64,000 nt of DNA from Ochrobactrum teleogrylli. Its GTDB lineage: Bacteria; Pseudomonadota; Alphaproteobacteria; Rhizobiales; Rhizobiaceae. Shown piece after piece: positions 38,456-46,731 of this stretch. Position 1 is the first letter of the stretch; every line of letters begins with the position of its first letter. The notes beneath the pieces were generated by a model that saw only the letters and a program-made list of their open reading frames with translations, ran no database searches and had not been told where the DNA came from. The stretch lies in the NCBI RefSeq assembly GCF_006376685.1, contig NZ_VEWL01000001.1:375869-439868 (forward strand), written 5' to 3'. A program made the translations under genes and the position numbers.

Positions 38456-39223
38456 TTGCATACAGAATATCTAACCCATAAGGGAGCAGAAAACATTTTA
38501 CACGCCTTTGACTATGCTAAGTTCATTGGCTTTAATTTAAATACATTCGTTACAATTACATTTGATAAATGCTTTGAATTTAACGAAGACCAAATATTCA
38601 TTAAAATTCGAGAGTCTTACAGGCGGTGGCTTGCCAATGCCTGTTCAAGAAATAATCTTCCTAAATGCGTTCCATATTGGTTGTTTGTCTTTGAAAGTCC
38701 TCATAGGTTTACTCATGTCCATTGGTTGGTTCATGTGCCAGTGGAACTGGCAGAGGAGTTCAAGCGCAAAGTACCGAAATGGGTAAAAAAGCGAAAAGAC
38801 AACGTCTTTGAGCATTCAATAGATATCCGCCCAGTGAACATCTACGAAGACAAGGTTCTTGCAAACTATCTGGTTAAAGGCGTCACGCCGGATTCTATCG
38901 AATATTTCAATCTTGAAAATTATGCCGAATATCAAGGATGGTTTCGCGGCAGAAGATCAATGGTGTGTCATGCCCTTAGCCTGAAGTCCCGTCGAAAGGC
39001 CGGATTCAAAGCTACGAGGGATCGAAATTTATGGCTTGAGTTGCACCCGAAACTTGCAGCTCGATATGACAAGCCTTCATGGTACAATAGCGATTTGACC
39101 GTACCTCAAGTAAGTGGCCTGAAGACTTTCCCGTATCAAAGGCATATTAGAAATAAAATACGGCGCAATCCAAATCGACGCCAATACTGTTATCGGACGT
39201 ATCGAAGACGGCGCGCAGCTTAA
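38456..39223 (+). CDS. Putative HUH-type endonuclease (Rep/relaxase-like)
   Basis: 255 residues. Three motifs occur in the order and spacing of rolling-circle Rep proteins: motif 1 FVTITFDK (31-38), the metal-binding HUH motif THVHWLVHV with His87 and His89, and motif 3 NYLVKG with candidate nicking Tyr138 and Lys141. The segment EYQGWFRGRR after it recurs, from memory, in uncharacterised proteins of tRNA-linked islands in alphaproteobacteria. The C-terminus is very Arg-rich (last 25 residues), suiting DNA binding. Start is a TTG at 38456; no ATG is near and the ribosome site is weak. It could start replication of the excised circle or mobilise it. Confidence 0.7.
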   Translation: MHTEYLTHKGAENILHAFDYAKFIGFNLNTFVTITFDKCFEFNEDQIFIKIRESYRRWLANACSRNNLPKCVPYWLFVFESPHRFTHVHWLVHVPVELAEEFKRKVPKWVKKRKDNVFEHSIDIRPVNIYEDKVLANYLVKGVTPDSIEYFNLENYAEYQGWFRGRRSMVCHALSLKSRRKAGFKATRDRNLWLELHPKLAARYDKPSWYNSDLTVPQVSGLKTFPYQRHIRNKIRRNPNRRQYCYRTYRRRRAA

Positions 39224-39556
39224 AGCAAACCACGGCGGATCAGGTCATTTTCTGGTCCGTCATCTCATTATTCGAAATGATCATGAGATCATTTAAATAA
39301 AATACTTTTATAAAGCGCTTATCTAATGGCTATTCAGCATACATACACAGTAAAATGAACAGTTTGAGACGCGGATAATATACTGATTTTGTGACACGAT
39401 TTGTATCTCGTTTCACTCGTGCTCTTTCATTCGATTGAGGCTTGAAGGGATGGCAATTGTTAGAATGCACAGAACCACGTGACTTTCAAATTATGGTGTT
39501 TTAAAACGTGATTTTAGATAACGGTGACTTCTTTCAGTTTTTAATTCGGAGGGGCA
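39224..39556. other. Gap between the Rep-like gene and the secreted-protein cluster
   Basis: 333 bp, AT-rich. A perfect inverted repeat AAATGATC-ATGA-GATCATTT lies at 39275-39294, about 50 bp after the Rep-like stop; it could end that transcript or be a protein site. The cluster's promoter is expected in 39300-39540. No gene seen. Confidence 0.45.
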
Positions 39557-39916
39557 ATGAAACGGATTGGTTCTGCAATCTTAATCGCAACGGTAATGAC
39601 AGCCATTTCAGGACAAGTGCATTCAGCGGAAAAAGGCGGTTCAATCTTTGGAACGTGGAAAGGCAAATACGCCGAAAGCTGCAAAGCGGTACGAAACGAT
39701 ACGACAGAAGATTTTCTCGTAATCGGAAAAAAGACCCTCAAGCGATACGAGGGCGACTGTGCGATCATAAAACACACGAACAAGGGAACCAGCCACACCA
39801 TTCAGTTTCTGTGCGAAACGGAGGGTGAGACTGTGCGGGATAGTCTGAAAATCACGCAGTTGAGCGCCAACAAAATTTCGATTGCAGGGGCTGGCGAGTA
39901 TGAACGCTGCAAATAG
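39557..39916 (+). CDS. Small secreted protein of unknown function
   Basis: 119 residues with a clear Sec signal peptide (MKRIGSAILIATVMTAISG, cleavage near VHSAEK, residue 23). The mature part has three cysteines (ESCKAV, GDCAIIK, LCETEG) plus a final Cys before the last Lys, so four in all, allowing two disulfide bonds in the periplasm. A strong GGAGGGG site precedes the ATG. I do not recognise the family. It overlaps the next gene by 17 bases and probably shares its role. Confidence 0.75.
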   Translation: MKRIGSAILIATVMTAISGQVHSAEKGGSIFGTWKGKYAESCKAVRNDTTEDFLVIGKKTLKRYEGDCAIIKHTNKGTSHTIQFLCETEGETVRDSLKITQLSANKISIAGAGEYERCK

Positions 39917-41066
39917 ACCCCTTTTGATAGCAGGCGTTGCGGTTGTCTCTTCTACGATGGCATTCACGGCCAATGCTCAGCATTTTTCGAGTGAAGGACG
40001 TTCAGGGCTTTATCGCGAATATTTTCTCCAAGGCGTAGAAGCTACAGGTGTGGAGGATAATCGTATTGCGACTGTGATTGCTTCTGACAATCGTGGGGAA
40101 AGCGAGACCAGCGAATTCGTGGTCAATTGCAATGATACGATGGCGCAAGTCTTGGATGGCGATAATCTCAATCACCAGATTGATGTCCGTAAAGAACCGT
40201 CTAATGCTGACCGGCTGTATTGGGAACTATGGTTTGCAGCTTGCCGTAAAGACGTAGCGAAGCTTTCTAAACGGACGGAAATTCACAACTGGCTCGAAAC
40301 CCTGAACGGTAAAACAGAACTTTCACTGAAAGACATGCCCTATACGGTTCGCTTGCAATCGCTGGATTATTCAAAGACCATCGCCAATCTCGTGAAAGCC
40401 GATGTCCAGAGTAAAGGCGAAAAAGGTTCAGAGAGAGCTTACGTTTATTGCGATGCGGATAGCGGTACTGTTTATTGGAAGCAGAGAAAAGCGCTGGTCG
40501 GCATTGAGAAAACGCTTGCTGAAGAGCTTAATCGGGATGTTGATCCTGAACTGATCTCACTATCAGACGCTCTTTGGGCGGAGGCTTGCGGGCAATCTGC
40601 GACCAAGCCGGTTCATGAAACGGCTTCTAATGCCGCGTCTCAATCCAAAGCTGCTCACGCAGAGGAAAGTGATGCAAGTCGTAAATCACCTTCCACATCG
40701 AAGGCAGCGCGTAATGCTCTTTCCGACATCTATCAGAATTATCTGCTGGTAAAGGGGTTCTGCGAATATCATGTGGCTCCTGAACGACAAATGGCTCCCT
40801 TGAAAGCTAAGCTGAAGGAGGTCGATCTTGTTGCCGCGTCTCTTTCGCTGGATACCAGTACAATCTGGGCAGACACAGCAAAAAAGATGGAAAAGGACGA
40901 CAATTACAAACTCATGCAGCTCTATAAAATGATGCCGGTCGGCTTCGAAGATCGGATGCGTTTTGCAAACGCCTGCAAACAGACTGGTGCTGCGCTGAAT
41001 GTCATCTTGGATGATTATCTGTCCAAATATGGTGGCGTGAAAATGAGCATTGAGAAGGACTTTTAG
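39900..41066 (+). CDS. Exported protein of unknown function, 388 residues
   Basis: Signal peptide (MNAANRPLLIAGVAVVSST, cleavage near TANAQH, residue 29). Mature protein has several cysteines and a repeated pattern: FVVNCNDTMAQV with LYWELWFAACRKD in the first half and AYVYCDADSGTVYWKQ with LWAEACGQS in the second, suggesting two copies of one domain. A Ser/Ala-rich linker (about 215-245) joins these to a C-terminal helical domain. Function unknown. The start at 39900 overlaps the previous gene; the frame allows a start at 39882. It ends tail-to-tail, overlapping the XRE gene by four bases. Confidence 0.75.
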   Translation: MNAANRPLLIAGVAVVSSTMAFTANAQHFSSEGRSGLYREYFLQGVEATGVEDNRIATVIASDNRGESETSEFVVNCNDTMAQVLDGDNLNHQIDVRKEPSNADRLYWELWFAACRKDVAKLSKRTEIHNWLETLNGKTELSLKDMPYTVRLQSLDYSKTIANLVKADVQSKGEKGSERAYVYCDADSGTVYWKQRKALVGIEKTLAEELNRDVDPELISLSDALWAEACGQSATKPVHETASNAASQSKAAHAEESDASRKSPSTSKAARNALSDIYQNYLLVKGFCEYHVAPERQMAPLKAKLKEVDLVAASLSLDTSTIWADTAKKMEKDDNYKLMQLYKMMPVGFEDRMRFANACKQTGAALNVILDDYLSKYGGVKMSIEKDF

Positions 41067-41338
41067 CGAAACCCTTTCTCTCCATTTCCCTTACGGCCAC
41101 GTGGAAGAGTTGGGTTCTCCGCTTCTTCCTCAACTTCTGTGAAGAAATCCGCGATATGGCAGTTCAATGCCGTGGCCAGTTTGTCCAAGGTAATCACTGT
41201 TGGGTTTTTCTTGCCGCGTTCAATGTGGCCGACATAGGCGCGCTCTACGTTGGACACGAGCGCCAACTCGTCCTGAGAAATGCCGTTAGCGACCCTGATA
41301 CGGCGCAAATTGAAAGCAAGCTTTTCGAGAATATCCAT
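41063..41338 (-). CDS. XRE-family transcriptional regulator
   Basis: 91 residues, little more than one helix-turn-helix domain: LRRIRVANGISQDELALVSNVERAYVGHIERGKKNPTVITLDKLATAL covers all five helices. The tail (EEEAENPTLPRGRKGN) is charged. Such single-domain regulators usually repress themselves and a divergent operon; the divergent genes here are the lipoprotein and DUF4064-like genes, with a 7-bp-arm palindrome between them. Confidence 0.9.
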   Translation of the reverse strand: MDILEKLAFNLRRIRVANGISQDELALVSNVERAYVGHIERGKKNPTVITLDKLATALNCHIADFFTEVEEEAENPTLPRGRKGNGEKGFR

Positions 41339-41370
41339 TCGCTTACAAAACACGCTTGGCTTTCCCGGAG

Positions 41371-41390
41371 CCACGTTATAAGAAACGTGG
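41371..41390. promoter_or_regulatory. Palindromic operator candidate for the XRE regulator
   Basis: Perfect arms CCACGTT and AACGTGG six bases apart, 33 bp upstream of the XRE start and 60 bp upstream of the lipoprotein start. A second inverted repeat ACTCAT / ATGAGT spans 41400-41420. Position and symmetry suit an XRE dimer. Confidence 0.55.
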
Positions 41391-41450
41391 TGTTATATGA
41401 CTCATTATTGTTAGATGAGTTCTTTTGGGGAATTGGTGTCGGGGAAATCC

Positions 41451-42167
41451 ATGCTGAAGAAAATTGCGGGCTTTTGCCTTGCCTCAGTGACTTTGATCGG
41501 TTGCGATCAAAATGTCTCAACCACCCTTTACGTTCGAGACGTTCAGGAAATGCTGGCTAAATCAGAGCCTTCTCAAATTCCGGTCGATATTTCTATTGAG
41601 GTTCTGGAATCCGGACTGGCTCAAAGATGTTCCAAGCCGGAAGGACAGGAGCTGGTTGAAGCTGTTGCGTCCGTTTTTGAAAAAGCATCGCTGGTTGCAT
41701 GCGAGAAGGTTTCTGGAAGCCTCAATGACCGGATGACGATCAAGGCTACGACGCTCCTTTTCTATGCCAAACCGGAGGAGCCAATGAAAAGCAACTACTT
41801 GCTGGCCTTTGAAGCGTTCAGGATGGAGAACGGAACTCCCACTGTAGCCGTGACATTCAACGCCGAGAAGTACGAGGAAATTCAGAAACGAATACGCCGT
41901 GTGAATACCATGGCCAGCATAAAGCTGTCTGATGCGTCCATCTCTGTTGTCATCAACAACGATCTTCGTGAGCCTGTACCGGTGGTTTTTGCACGCGGTG
42001 CCTTTGTGGATGGAAAGCCTGCTGATCAGCCTATGCAACTACAGCTAAATCCGCGTCAGGAAGCCAATGTGAAGCTTGGCGACGTCAAGTTGGCGTATCT
42101 CGCTCAAAGCGGCTCAGCGCTCATCTTCGGATTAGAGCACCCGCAACAGCAATCGACATCAAACTAG
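41451..42167 (+). CDS. Putative lipoprotein of unknown function
   Basis: 238 residues with a lipobox LIGC (Cys18) after a short hydrophobic signal, so membrane-anchored. The protein is mostly beta-strand-like with charged loops and ends in a Gln/Ser-rich tail. From memory it resembles DUF-type lipoproteins found in islands, but I cannot name the domain with confidence. GGGGAA precedes the ATG at 41451. It is 10 bp upstream of the membrane protein gene and divergent from the XRE regulator. Confidence 0.72.
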   Translation: MLKKIAGFCLASVTLIGCDQNVSTTLYVRDVQEMLAKSEPSQIPVDISIEVLESGLAQRCSKPEGQELVEAVASVFEKASLVACEKVSGSLNDRMTIKATTLLFYAKPEEPMKSNYLLAFEAFRMENGTPTVAVTFNAEKYEEIQKRIRRVNTMASIKLSDASISVVINNDLREPVPVVFARGAFVDGKPADQPMQLQLNPRQEANVKLGDVKLAYLAQSGSALIFGLEHPQQQSTSN

Positions 42168-42177
42168 GAATACAAAA

Positions 42178-42528
42178 ATGCAGAAAGCAGGCGGAATTAT
42201 CGCGCTGGTTGCAGGGATTTTTGGCGTCTTCGCAGCCATTTTCACGTTAGCAGTCGGCGGTATGGGAGCTGGGCTTGAAGCTGAAGGAGCTTCAACCATT
42301 ATCGGCCTTGGTTGGGGTGGTGTTGCGTTTTCGTTTCTGACCATCATTTTGGGTGCCGTTGCACTAGGCGCAAGAGGACGGTTACCCGGCATTCTTCTGA
42401 TGATCTGTGCTGTGGCTGGAGCAGTCCTCGGAGGGACCATAGTCGCCGTATTTATGGTGCTTGCATTTATCGGTGGACTGATTGCGACTCTTGGATCGAG
42501 AAAGCAGTTGCCAAAAACACCTTCCTAA
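42178..42528 (+). CDS. Small membrane protein (DUF4064-like)
   Basis: 116 residues with about four hydrophobic segments (IIALVAGIFGVFAAIFTLAVG; VAFSFLTIILGAVALGA; LLMICAVAGAVLGG; VFMVLAFIGGLIATLG), separated by short Gly-rich turns. The layout matches small DUF4064-type proteins of unknown role. It follows the lipoprotein gene closely and is followed by a strong terminator, so the two form an operon. Confidence 0.75.
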   Translation: MQKAGGIIALVAGIFGVFAAIFTLAVGGMGAGLEAEGASTIIGLGWGGVAFSFLTIILGAVALGARGRLPGILLMICAVAGAVLGGTIVAVFMVLAFIGGLIATLGSRKQLPKTPS

Positions 42529-42541
42529 CGAGGCTTTCTGC

Positions 42542-42578
42542 AAAGCCGTTCACAGATTATGCTATGTGAACGGCTTTT
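42542..42578 (+). terminator. Intrinsic terminator of the lipoprotein-membrane protein operon
   Basis: Arms AAAGCCGTTCACA / TGTGAACGGCTTT (13 bp, perfect), loop of 10, ending in TTTT. Confidence 0.85.
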
Positions 42579-42757
42579 ATGTATGAATTCAAGTCAGGGC
42601 AAATTACAGTCACACTCTGACCAATCAATACAGTCTAGCCATCTTTCTGGAAAATCAACCCGATGCCAGCACCTTCAATTCCTGCCCATCTAGGCTTGGT
42701 CAGAGAAATAGAAAGAGAAAAATTTAAAAATTTAATAAGTATTGTAAATACGGATAT

Positions 42758-43420
42758 TTATAAAGGAATACTTATATGAATAATTTCCTTTTCTGAATCT
42801 GTAATCGTTGACGTAAATCTTTCTTTCATTGTCCTTATTTTTTTTGAAAAGTTCTTATATCCACAGTTATAGAAAGACTGGAGTATAAAATCAGTAAACA
42901 AAAAGGGTGATAATGGTGATAGAACAGGTATCCTACAGTTTCCGTACTGCCCTATAGTAAGATGTGACATCGGGTGAGTTACATTCTTAGCTGCTGACCT
43001 ATCAAAATCGAAGCGCAATGGTGCAGGGAAGATACTTCTTTTGATCACATCGCCGTAGATTTCATCCTCATCGTAGATATCAGGATTATTTTGAAACTCA
43101 TCAAGCGTTGGTGAAGGAAAAAAAGCCAGCCGATGCTTGTGAATAACACCATCAACGAATCGGTACTGCATCTGAATTAGAGCGCCGTCCACCATCGCAA
43201 TGTTGTATTGTTCTCCTTCCAAGGCTCCATTATACATATCAACATAACTGATATCTTTCATAAAAAGAGACATGTCCGTATACTTTTCGGTAGTTACGTC
43301 AATAACCCCTTCTGGATGAGTTCTGAGGATGGAAAAATTTTGTTTGCTGCTCAGTCCTGTTTCGATTAGGTCCGCTGTTATACTATCAATTTGTTTCTTA
43401 ACAGTTTCTGGACTTGGCAT
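42758..43420 (-). CDS. DUF2290-family protein
   Basis: 220 residues. I recognise the DUF2290 pattern from the middle and end: FRFD-like APLRFDFDRSAAKN, then HPMSHLTIGQYGNCRIPV and a following PLSPFLFTDFILQSFYN. No catalytic motif is obvious; conserved His, Arg and Asp residues in this core could form an active or binding site. It starts five bases after the helicase stop on the same strand, so the two genes form an operon and probably one functional unit. Role unknown; partner function of the helicase is inferred only from the linkage. Confidence 0.8.
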   Translation of the reverse strand: MPSPETVKKQIDSITADLIETGLSSKQNFSILRTHPEGVIDVTTEKYTDMSLFMKDISYVDMYNGALEGEQYNIAMVDGALIQMQYRFVDGVIHKHRLAFFPSPTLDEFQNNPDIYDEDEIYGDVIKRSIFPAPLRFDFDRSAAKNVTHPMSHLTIGQYGNCRIPVLSPLSPFLFTDFILQSFYNCGYKNFSKKIRTMKERFTSTITDSEKEIIHISIPL

Positions 43421-43425
43421 AGCAA

Positions 43426-45582
43426 CTACTTATTGCCCAAAATTGTTCTAAGTTGCTCAATTTGCTCGTTGGGAAGGTCCTCAACGCGCAACTCTCCTTT
43501 ACGTATTTCTTCTATGAGCCGACCAATATTTGTACTAAAGTCTTTAACATTCTTCTTCTCAGCATCCGTCATGTCTCTATTAATGATATTGATGCTCTTT
43601 CTAGTTTTATCATCTGGGACAACGAACGCGAGTTCGAAATCCTCTTGCTGAACCCTTTGAAACTCTTGCTCCAAACGTCGCATGTTCTCGCCGATCCCAA
43701 GCACTCTAACCCATGCTTTACTGCGCGTGATCGCCGTAAATAGCCTATTCCTCACCCGCGCAATACCGCCGAATGCTGTATAGCAATCCTGAGCATTCAT
43801 GATGTAAACCATACCGGCTTCGTTTCCTTTGGCGCGAAAAATTCCGGTGAAGGCAACAGACTGGTTTCCCTCATCGAAGAATACGTCCGGAGATGTATCG
43901 ACGCCCGCTAGATGGCTATTTATGTTCTTTTCAAAAAGGATGCGGCGGGTCTTGCCAACTGCGCTGCGAGTCGACAGGGGGTCTGGATTAATCACGATAA
44001 TGTCGTCGCAAGCGAGTTCATCATCGGTTAAGTTCTCTTGGATGGAATTTGCAAGCCAACTTGCTTGCTGATCTTCATTGTCGAAGTGGATAAACTGGAT
44101 AAGATCATTAATTGGAGAGTGATTTTGTAGAAATTGAGGGCTTGAATGCGCGGTTCGCATAAGCCTTACTTGTGAATTATCTACAAGTTCCCCTTCCTTA
44201 ACGCGATAACCAACATCGAGCCACAGATTATTATTTTCAAACATCTGCACTAACCCTGTTCCAGTTTTAGGGTCTGCGTCACGATAAATCCCGAATCCCA
44301 GGGCATGTGCTGTCGCCAAGACTGGTCCGGAATTGCGATAGCATTTTTCTAAAATGATATCTTGTTGGGGCTGTCCATGTTCAGGTGCCGCTAATTGAAC
44401 GCGAGGGCGACCGCGCTCGTCAGAGCCGAAAATCTCTTCTGGTGGAGGAAGAGACCTTTCAGTCAACGATTGAAGTTCATCGTAAGCATAGACGAGGCGC
44501 TTAATATCCCCCAACATCCAATAGCATAGCTGCAAGAACGAGCTTTCAAAATCTTGCGCTTCATCAATAAGAATTGCATCAAATATTTTTTGGGGATTTT
44601 GCATTTGCTGTAAAGCATTGGTGCAAACTCCGTTGAATTCATTACCTTGGCCGAAGGCCCGTCGTGCGCTTTGGAAATCGTAGGCGGAAATACCGTGCCT
44701 TTGACAGAACATGTAGTACATGCCGGTCTTTTCTCTGCCACCGGGCGCACCCCATGCGTTAAGTATCTGTAGATTGTCCCAGATCGGCTCTTCCCCCGAC
44801 TGTTCGATCACGAAGGTTGTGATAAGTCTCCTGAACTGTTCCTTAAGGGACCGAGTGTTAAATGTGACAGCAATCTTCCACTCTGGGTGCTGAGCATGAA
44901 GATATGCCGCCTTGAGTGCCAGAATAACCGTCTTCCCTGAACCCGCAAGTCCACGAATTCGCTGCACACCATCTACGGTTTCGATTACCGCGCGTCCCTG
45001 TATCACATCAAGATTTGCAATAGATTCTTCCAGAGACTTCAGTTTTGAGCCGCGGGAGTCTACTCGTGAAGCTATCCTGCTTCTCTTATTTCGGCGTATC
45101 GTAGAAATGGACTGTATTACAGAAAGAGCGCCCAGATAAGTATCTTGACTTTCCCATTCATATCCAAGAAATTTGTCAATTGTTTCAGAAAAATTTGCGT
45201 TATTACATATGGGGTATTGATCGTCTCCCCGTCCTTCGATGTTAGCGACGGGGGCGTATGTAATAACGTTTGATGTGACCAACAGTTTTCGCCCCTGCAT
45301 CAAGTTTTTATGGGAGCGAAACTTTGTCTCTAATCGATTTACGCCTTCATCTTGGCGGTCTTGAAAATCGCCTAAATCTCTCCCCTCCACCAAATCGAAG
45401 ATAATTACTCCGCGCGAAGGGCTTACGAGCAGAGCATCAATGGAGAATGCTCCTTCGGGAGTTGCAATAATGGGGTATCCGATGAAAAGGTCGCCTTCGT
45501 CTTGTATCTCTGTTTCCAAGAGATCGGCGAGGCGTTGACTTGAAACCGGTTTTCTAGTCGTACCCCAAATGACATTTACCAT
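43426..45582 (-). CDS. UvrD-like SF1 helicase with NERD-like N-terminal domain
   Basis: 718 residues. The N-terminal 110 residues resemble a NERD (nuclease-related) domain: SIDALLVSPSRGVIIFDLVEG has the first acidic residue (Asp49) and the GVIIFD strand, but the usual E-x-K is D-L-V (63-65), so the nuclease site looks incomplete. The helicase core has Walker A GLAGSGKT (211-218), Walker B ILIDEAQDF (337-345), a Q-containing motif III (AYDELQSL), FRAKGNEAG as motif V and FTAITRSKAWVRV as motif VI. It forms an operon with the DUF2290 gene. AAGGGA lies upstream of the ATG. Its place on a defence-type island suggests antiphage action, which is inference. Confidence 0.85.
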   Translation of the reverse strand: MVNVIWGTTRKPVSSQRLADLLETEIQDEGDLFIGYPIIATPEGAFSIDALLVSPSRGVIIFDLVEGRDLGDFQDRQDEGVNRLETKFRSHKNLMQGRKLLVTSNVITYAPVANIEGRGDDQYPICNNANFSETIDKFLGYEWESQDTYLGALSVIQSISTIRRNKRSRIASRVDSRGSKLKSLEESIANLDVIQGRAVIETVDGVQRIRGLAGSGKTVILALKAAYLHAQHPEWKIAVTFNTRSLKEQFRRLITTFVIEQSGEEPIWDNLQILNAWGAPGGREKTGMYYMFCQRHGISAYDFQSARRAFGQGNEFNGVCTNALQQMQNPQKIFDAILIDEAQDFESSFLQLCYWMLGDIKRLVYAYDELQSLTERSLPPPEEIFGSDERGRPRVQLAAPEHGQPQQDIILEKCYRNSGPVLATAHALGFGIYRDADPKTGTGLVQMFENNNLWLDVGYRVKEGELVDNSQVRLMRTAHSSPQFLQNHSPINDLIQFIHFDNEDQQASWLANSIQENLTDDELACDDIIVINPDPLSTRSAVGKTRRILFEKNINSHLAGVDTSPDVFFDEGNQSVAFTGIFRAKGNEAGMVYIMNAQDCYTAFGGIARVRNRLFTAITRSKAWVRVLGIGENMRRLEQEFQRVQQEDFELAFVVPDDKTRKSINIINRDMTDAEKKNVKDFSTNIGRLIEEIRKGELRVEDLPNEQIEQLRTILGNK

Positions 45583-45724
45583 TTCATTCCCTTGTTAAAA
45601 AATCAGCAGTTCGCCCATACACGGCATCTTTATCTCTTTTTGTGCGAATTGAAAACATGACGGCTTTGCTGGAGTTGGATGCCTATGCGCTAAGGGTAAA
45701 CCTCTAGCGAACTAGCTCTACGCT

Positions 45725-45802
45725 GGTTCGATAATTTCCGTTTACAACTCAAAACGAACCGATTATAAAAGAACCACTTAAAACGAACTTTTGAGTGGTT
45801 CT
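45725..45802. promoter_or_regulatory. res-like inverted repeats at the resolvase start
   Basis: Two dyads. One pairs GGTTCG (45725-45730) with CGAACC (45755-45760). The second is AGAACCACTTAAAA (45770-45783) with TTTTGAGTGGTTCT (45789-45802), 13 of 14 paired around CGAAC, ending on the base before the ATG at 45803. Two dyads of about 33-36 bp resemble subsites of a serine resolvase res site and could also repress the gene. Confidence 0.6.
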
Positions 45803-46417
45803 ATGTTTTTACGTGCCTATCTGCGAGCGTCAACCAAGGATCAGGATGCCAATCGGGCGAAAGACGATCTGATTGCATTTGCCAAAGAGCGTGGTTTGAA
45901 GATTGCGGCCTTCTATACCGAAAATGAGAGCGGCGCTTCCCTTGATCGCCCGGAATTGTTCCGCCTACTTTCGGATAGCCAACCCGGCGATATACTCTTG
46001 ATTGAGCAGGTGGACCGGTTGAGCCGTTTGAACTCTGCCGACTGGGAAAAGCTGAAGGCGGAAATTAGGATAAAACAAATTCGCGTCGTTGCGCTTGACC
46101 TTCCTACCTCATGGACGATGGCTTCCGAAAATACGGATGAGTTCACGCTTCGAATGTTTGAAGCAATCAACAGTATGCTTCTGGATATGATCGCGGCCAT
46201 AGCTCGAAAAGATTATGATGATCGCAGGCGGCGGCAGAAACAGGGAATAGCCAAAGCCAAGGTCGATGGAAAATACAAAGGTAGGCCAGAAAATAAGTCG
46301 CGGAATGCAGCGCTTCTAAAAATGCTAGAGAGTGGTCAGAGCTGGAACAGCATTATAGCAGCTACTGGCTGTAGCCGCTCGACCCTTTCGAAGTTGAGGA
46401 AAACCGCTTTAGTTTAA
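45803..46417 (+). CDS. Serine recombinase (resolvase/invertase family)
   Basis: 204 residues. The catalytic domain opens with RAYLRASTKDQDANRA, nucleophile Ser10, and holds the family segment ESGASLDRPELFRLL and LIEQVDRLSRLN (about 44-80). A long helix leads to the C-terminal helix-turn-helix (GQSWNSIIAATGCSRSTLSKL). Small resolvases of this type settle element dimers or invert short segments. The ATG at 45803 sits directly after a long inverted repeat; a TTG at 45791 lies inside the repeat and is less likely. No second res copy was seen in the window. Confidence 0.88.
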   Translation: MFLRAYLRASTKDQDANRAKDDLIAFAKERGLKIAAFYTENESGASLDRPELFRLLSDSQPGDILLIEQVDRLSRLNSADWEKLKAEIRIKQIRVVALDLPTSWTMASENTDEFTLRMFEAINSMLLDMIAAIARKDYDDRRRRQKQGIAKAKVDGKYKGRPENKSRNAALLKMLESGQSWNSIIAATGCSRSTLSKLRKTALV

Positions 46418-46731
46418 TGGCGTCTTGAGGCTGAGCATAGCGCGACTGGTCTTGAACTTTTCATGAAGTGTCATCGTAGTTTGATTGGTCTGCCTGCTGG
46501 AGGAGAAGGCAGTACATGTAATGATTTCGCGCCAACAAGGACAGATCATTGAGCGCAAGCTTGGTGTCCGCAAGCGGGGCGTGGAAGTGCAAAGCACCAT
46601 TACATCTTCACTGAAATGAACCCTTCGCGTCTTCCCCCGGTATCATAATAAGCTGTCGCTGATGTTGATGTCTTGATTAAAACTCCGATTCACGTCTTTT
46701 ATCGGACTCGGCTGACTGGGGGCATCGCAAA
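46418..46731. other. Gap between the resolvase and the ATPase gene
   Basis: 314 bp. A 32-codon frame (46521-46619, product opening MISRQQGQIIERKLGVRK) is preceded by AGGAGAAGG but is too short to judge. The ATPase promoter is expected in 46620-46720. Nothing else recognised. Confidence 0.4.

Noticed and set aside
46409..46600. 63-codon minus-strand frame after the resolvase
   Set aside because: No ribosome site or family pattern, and it overlaps the resolvase end; the region looks like spacer.
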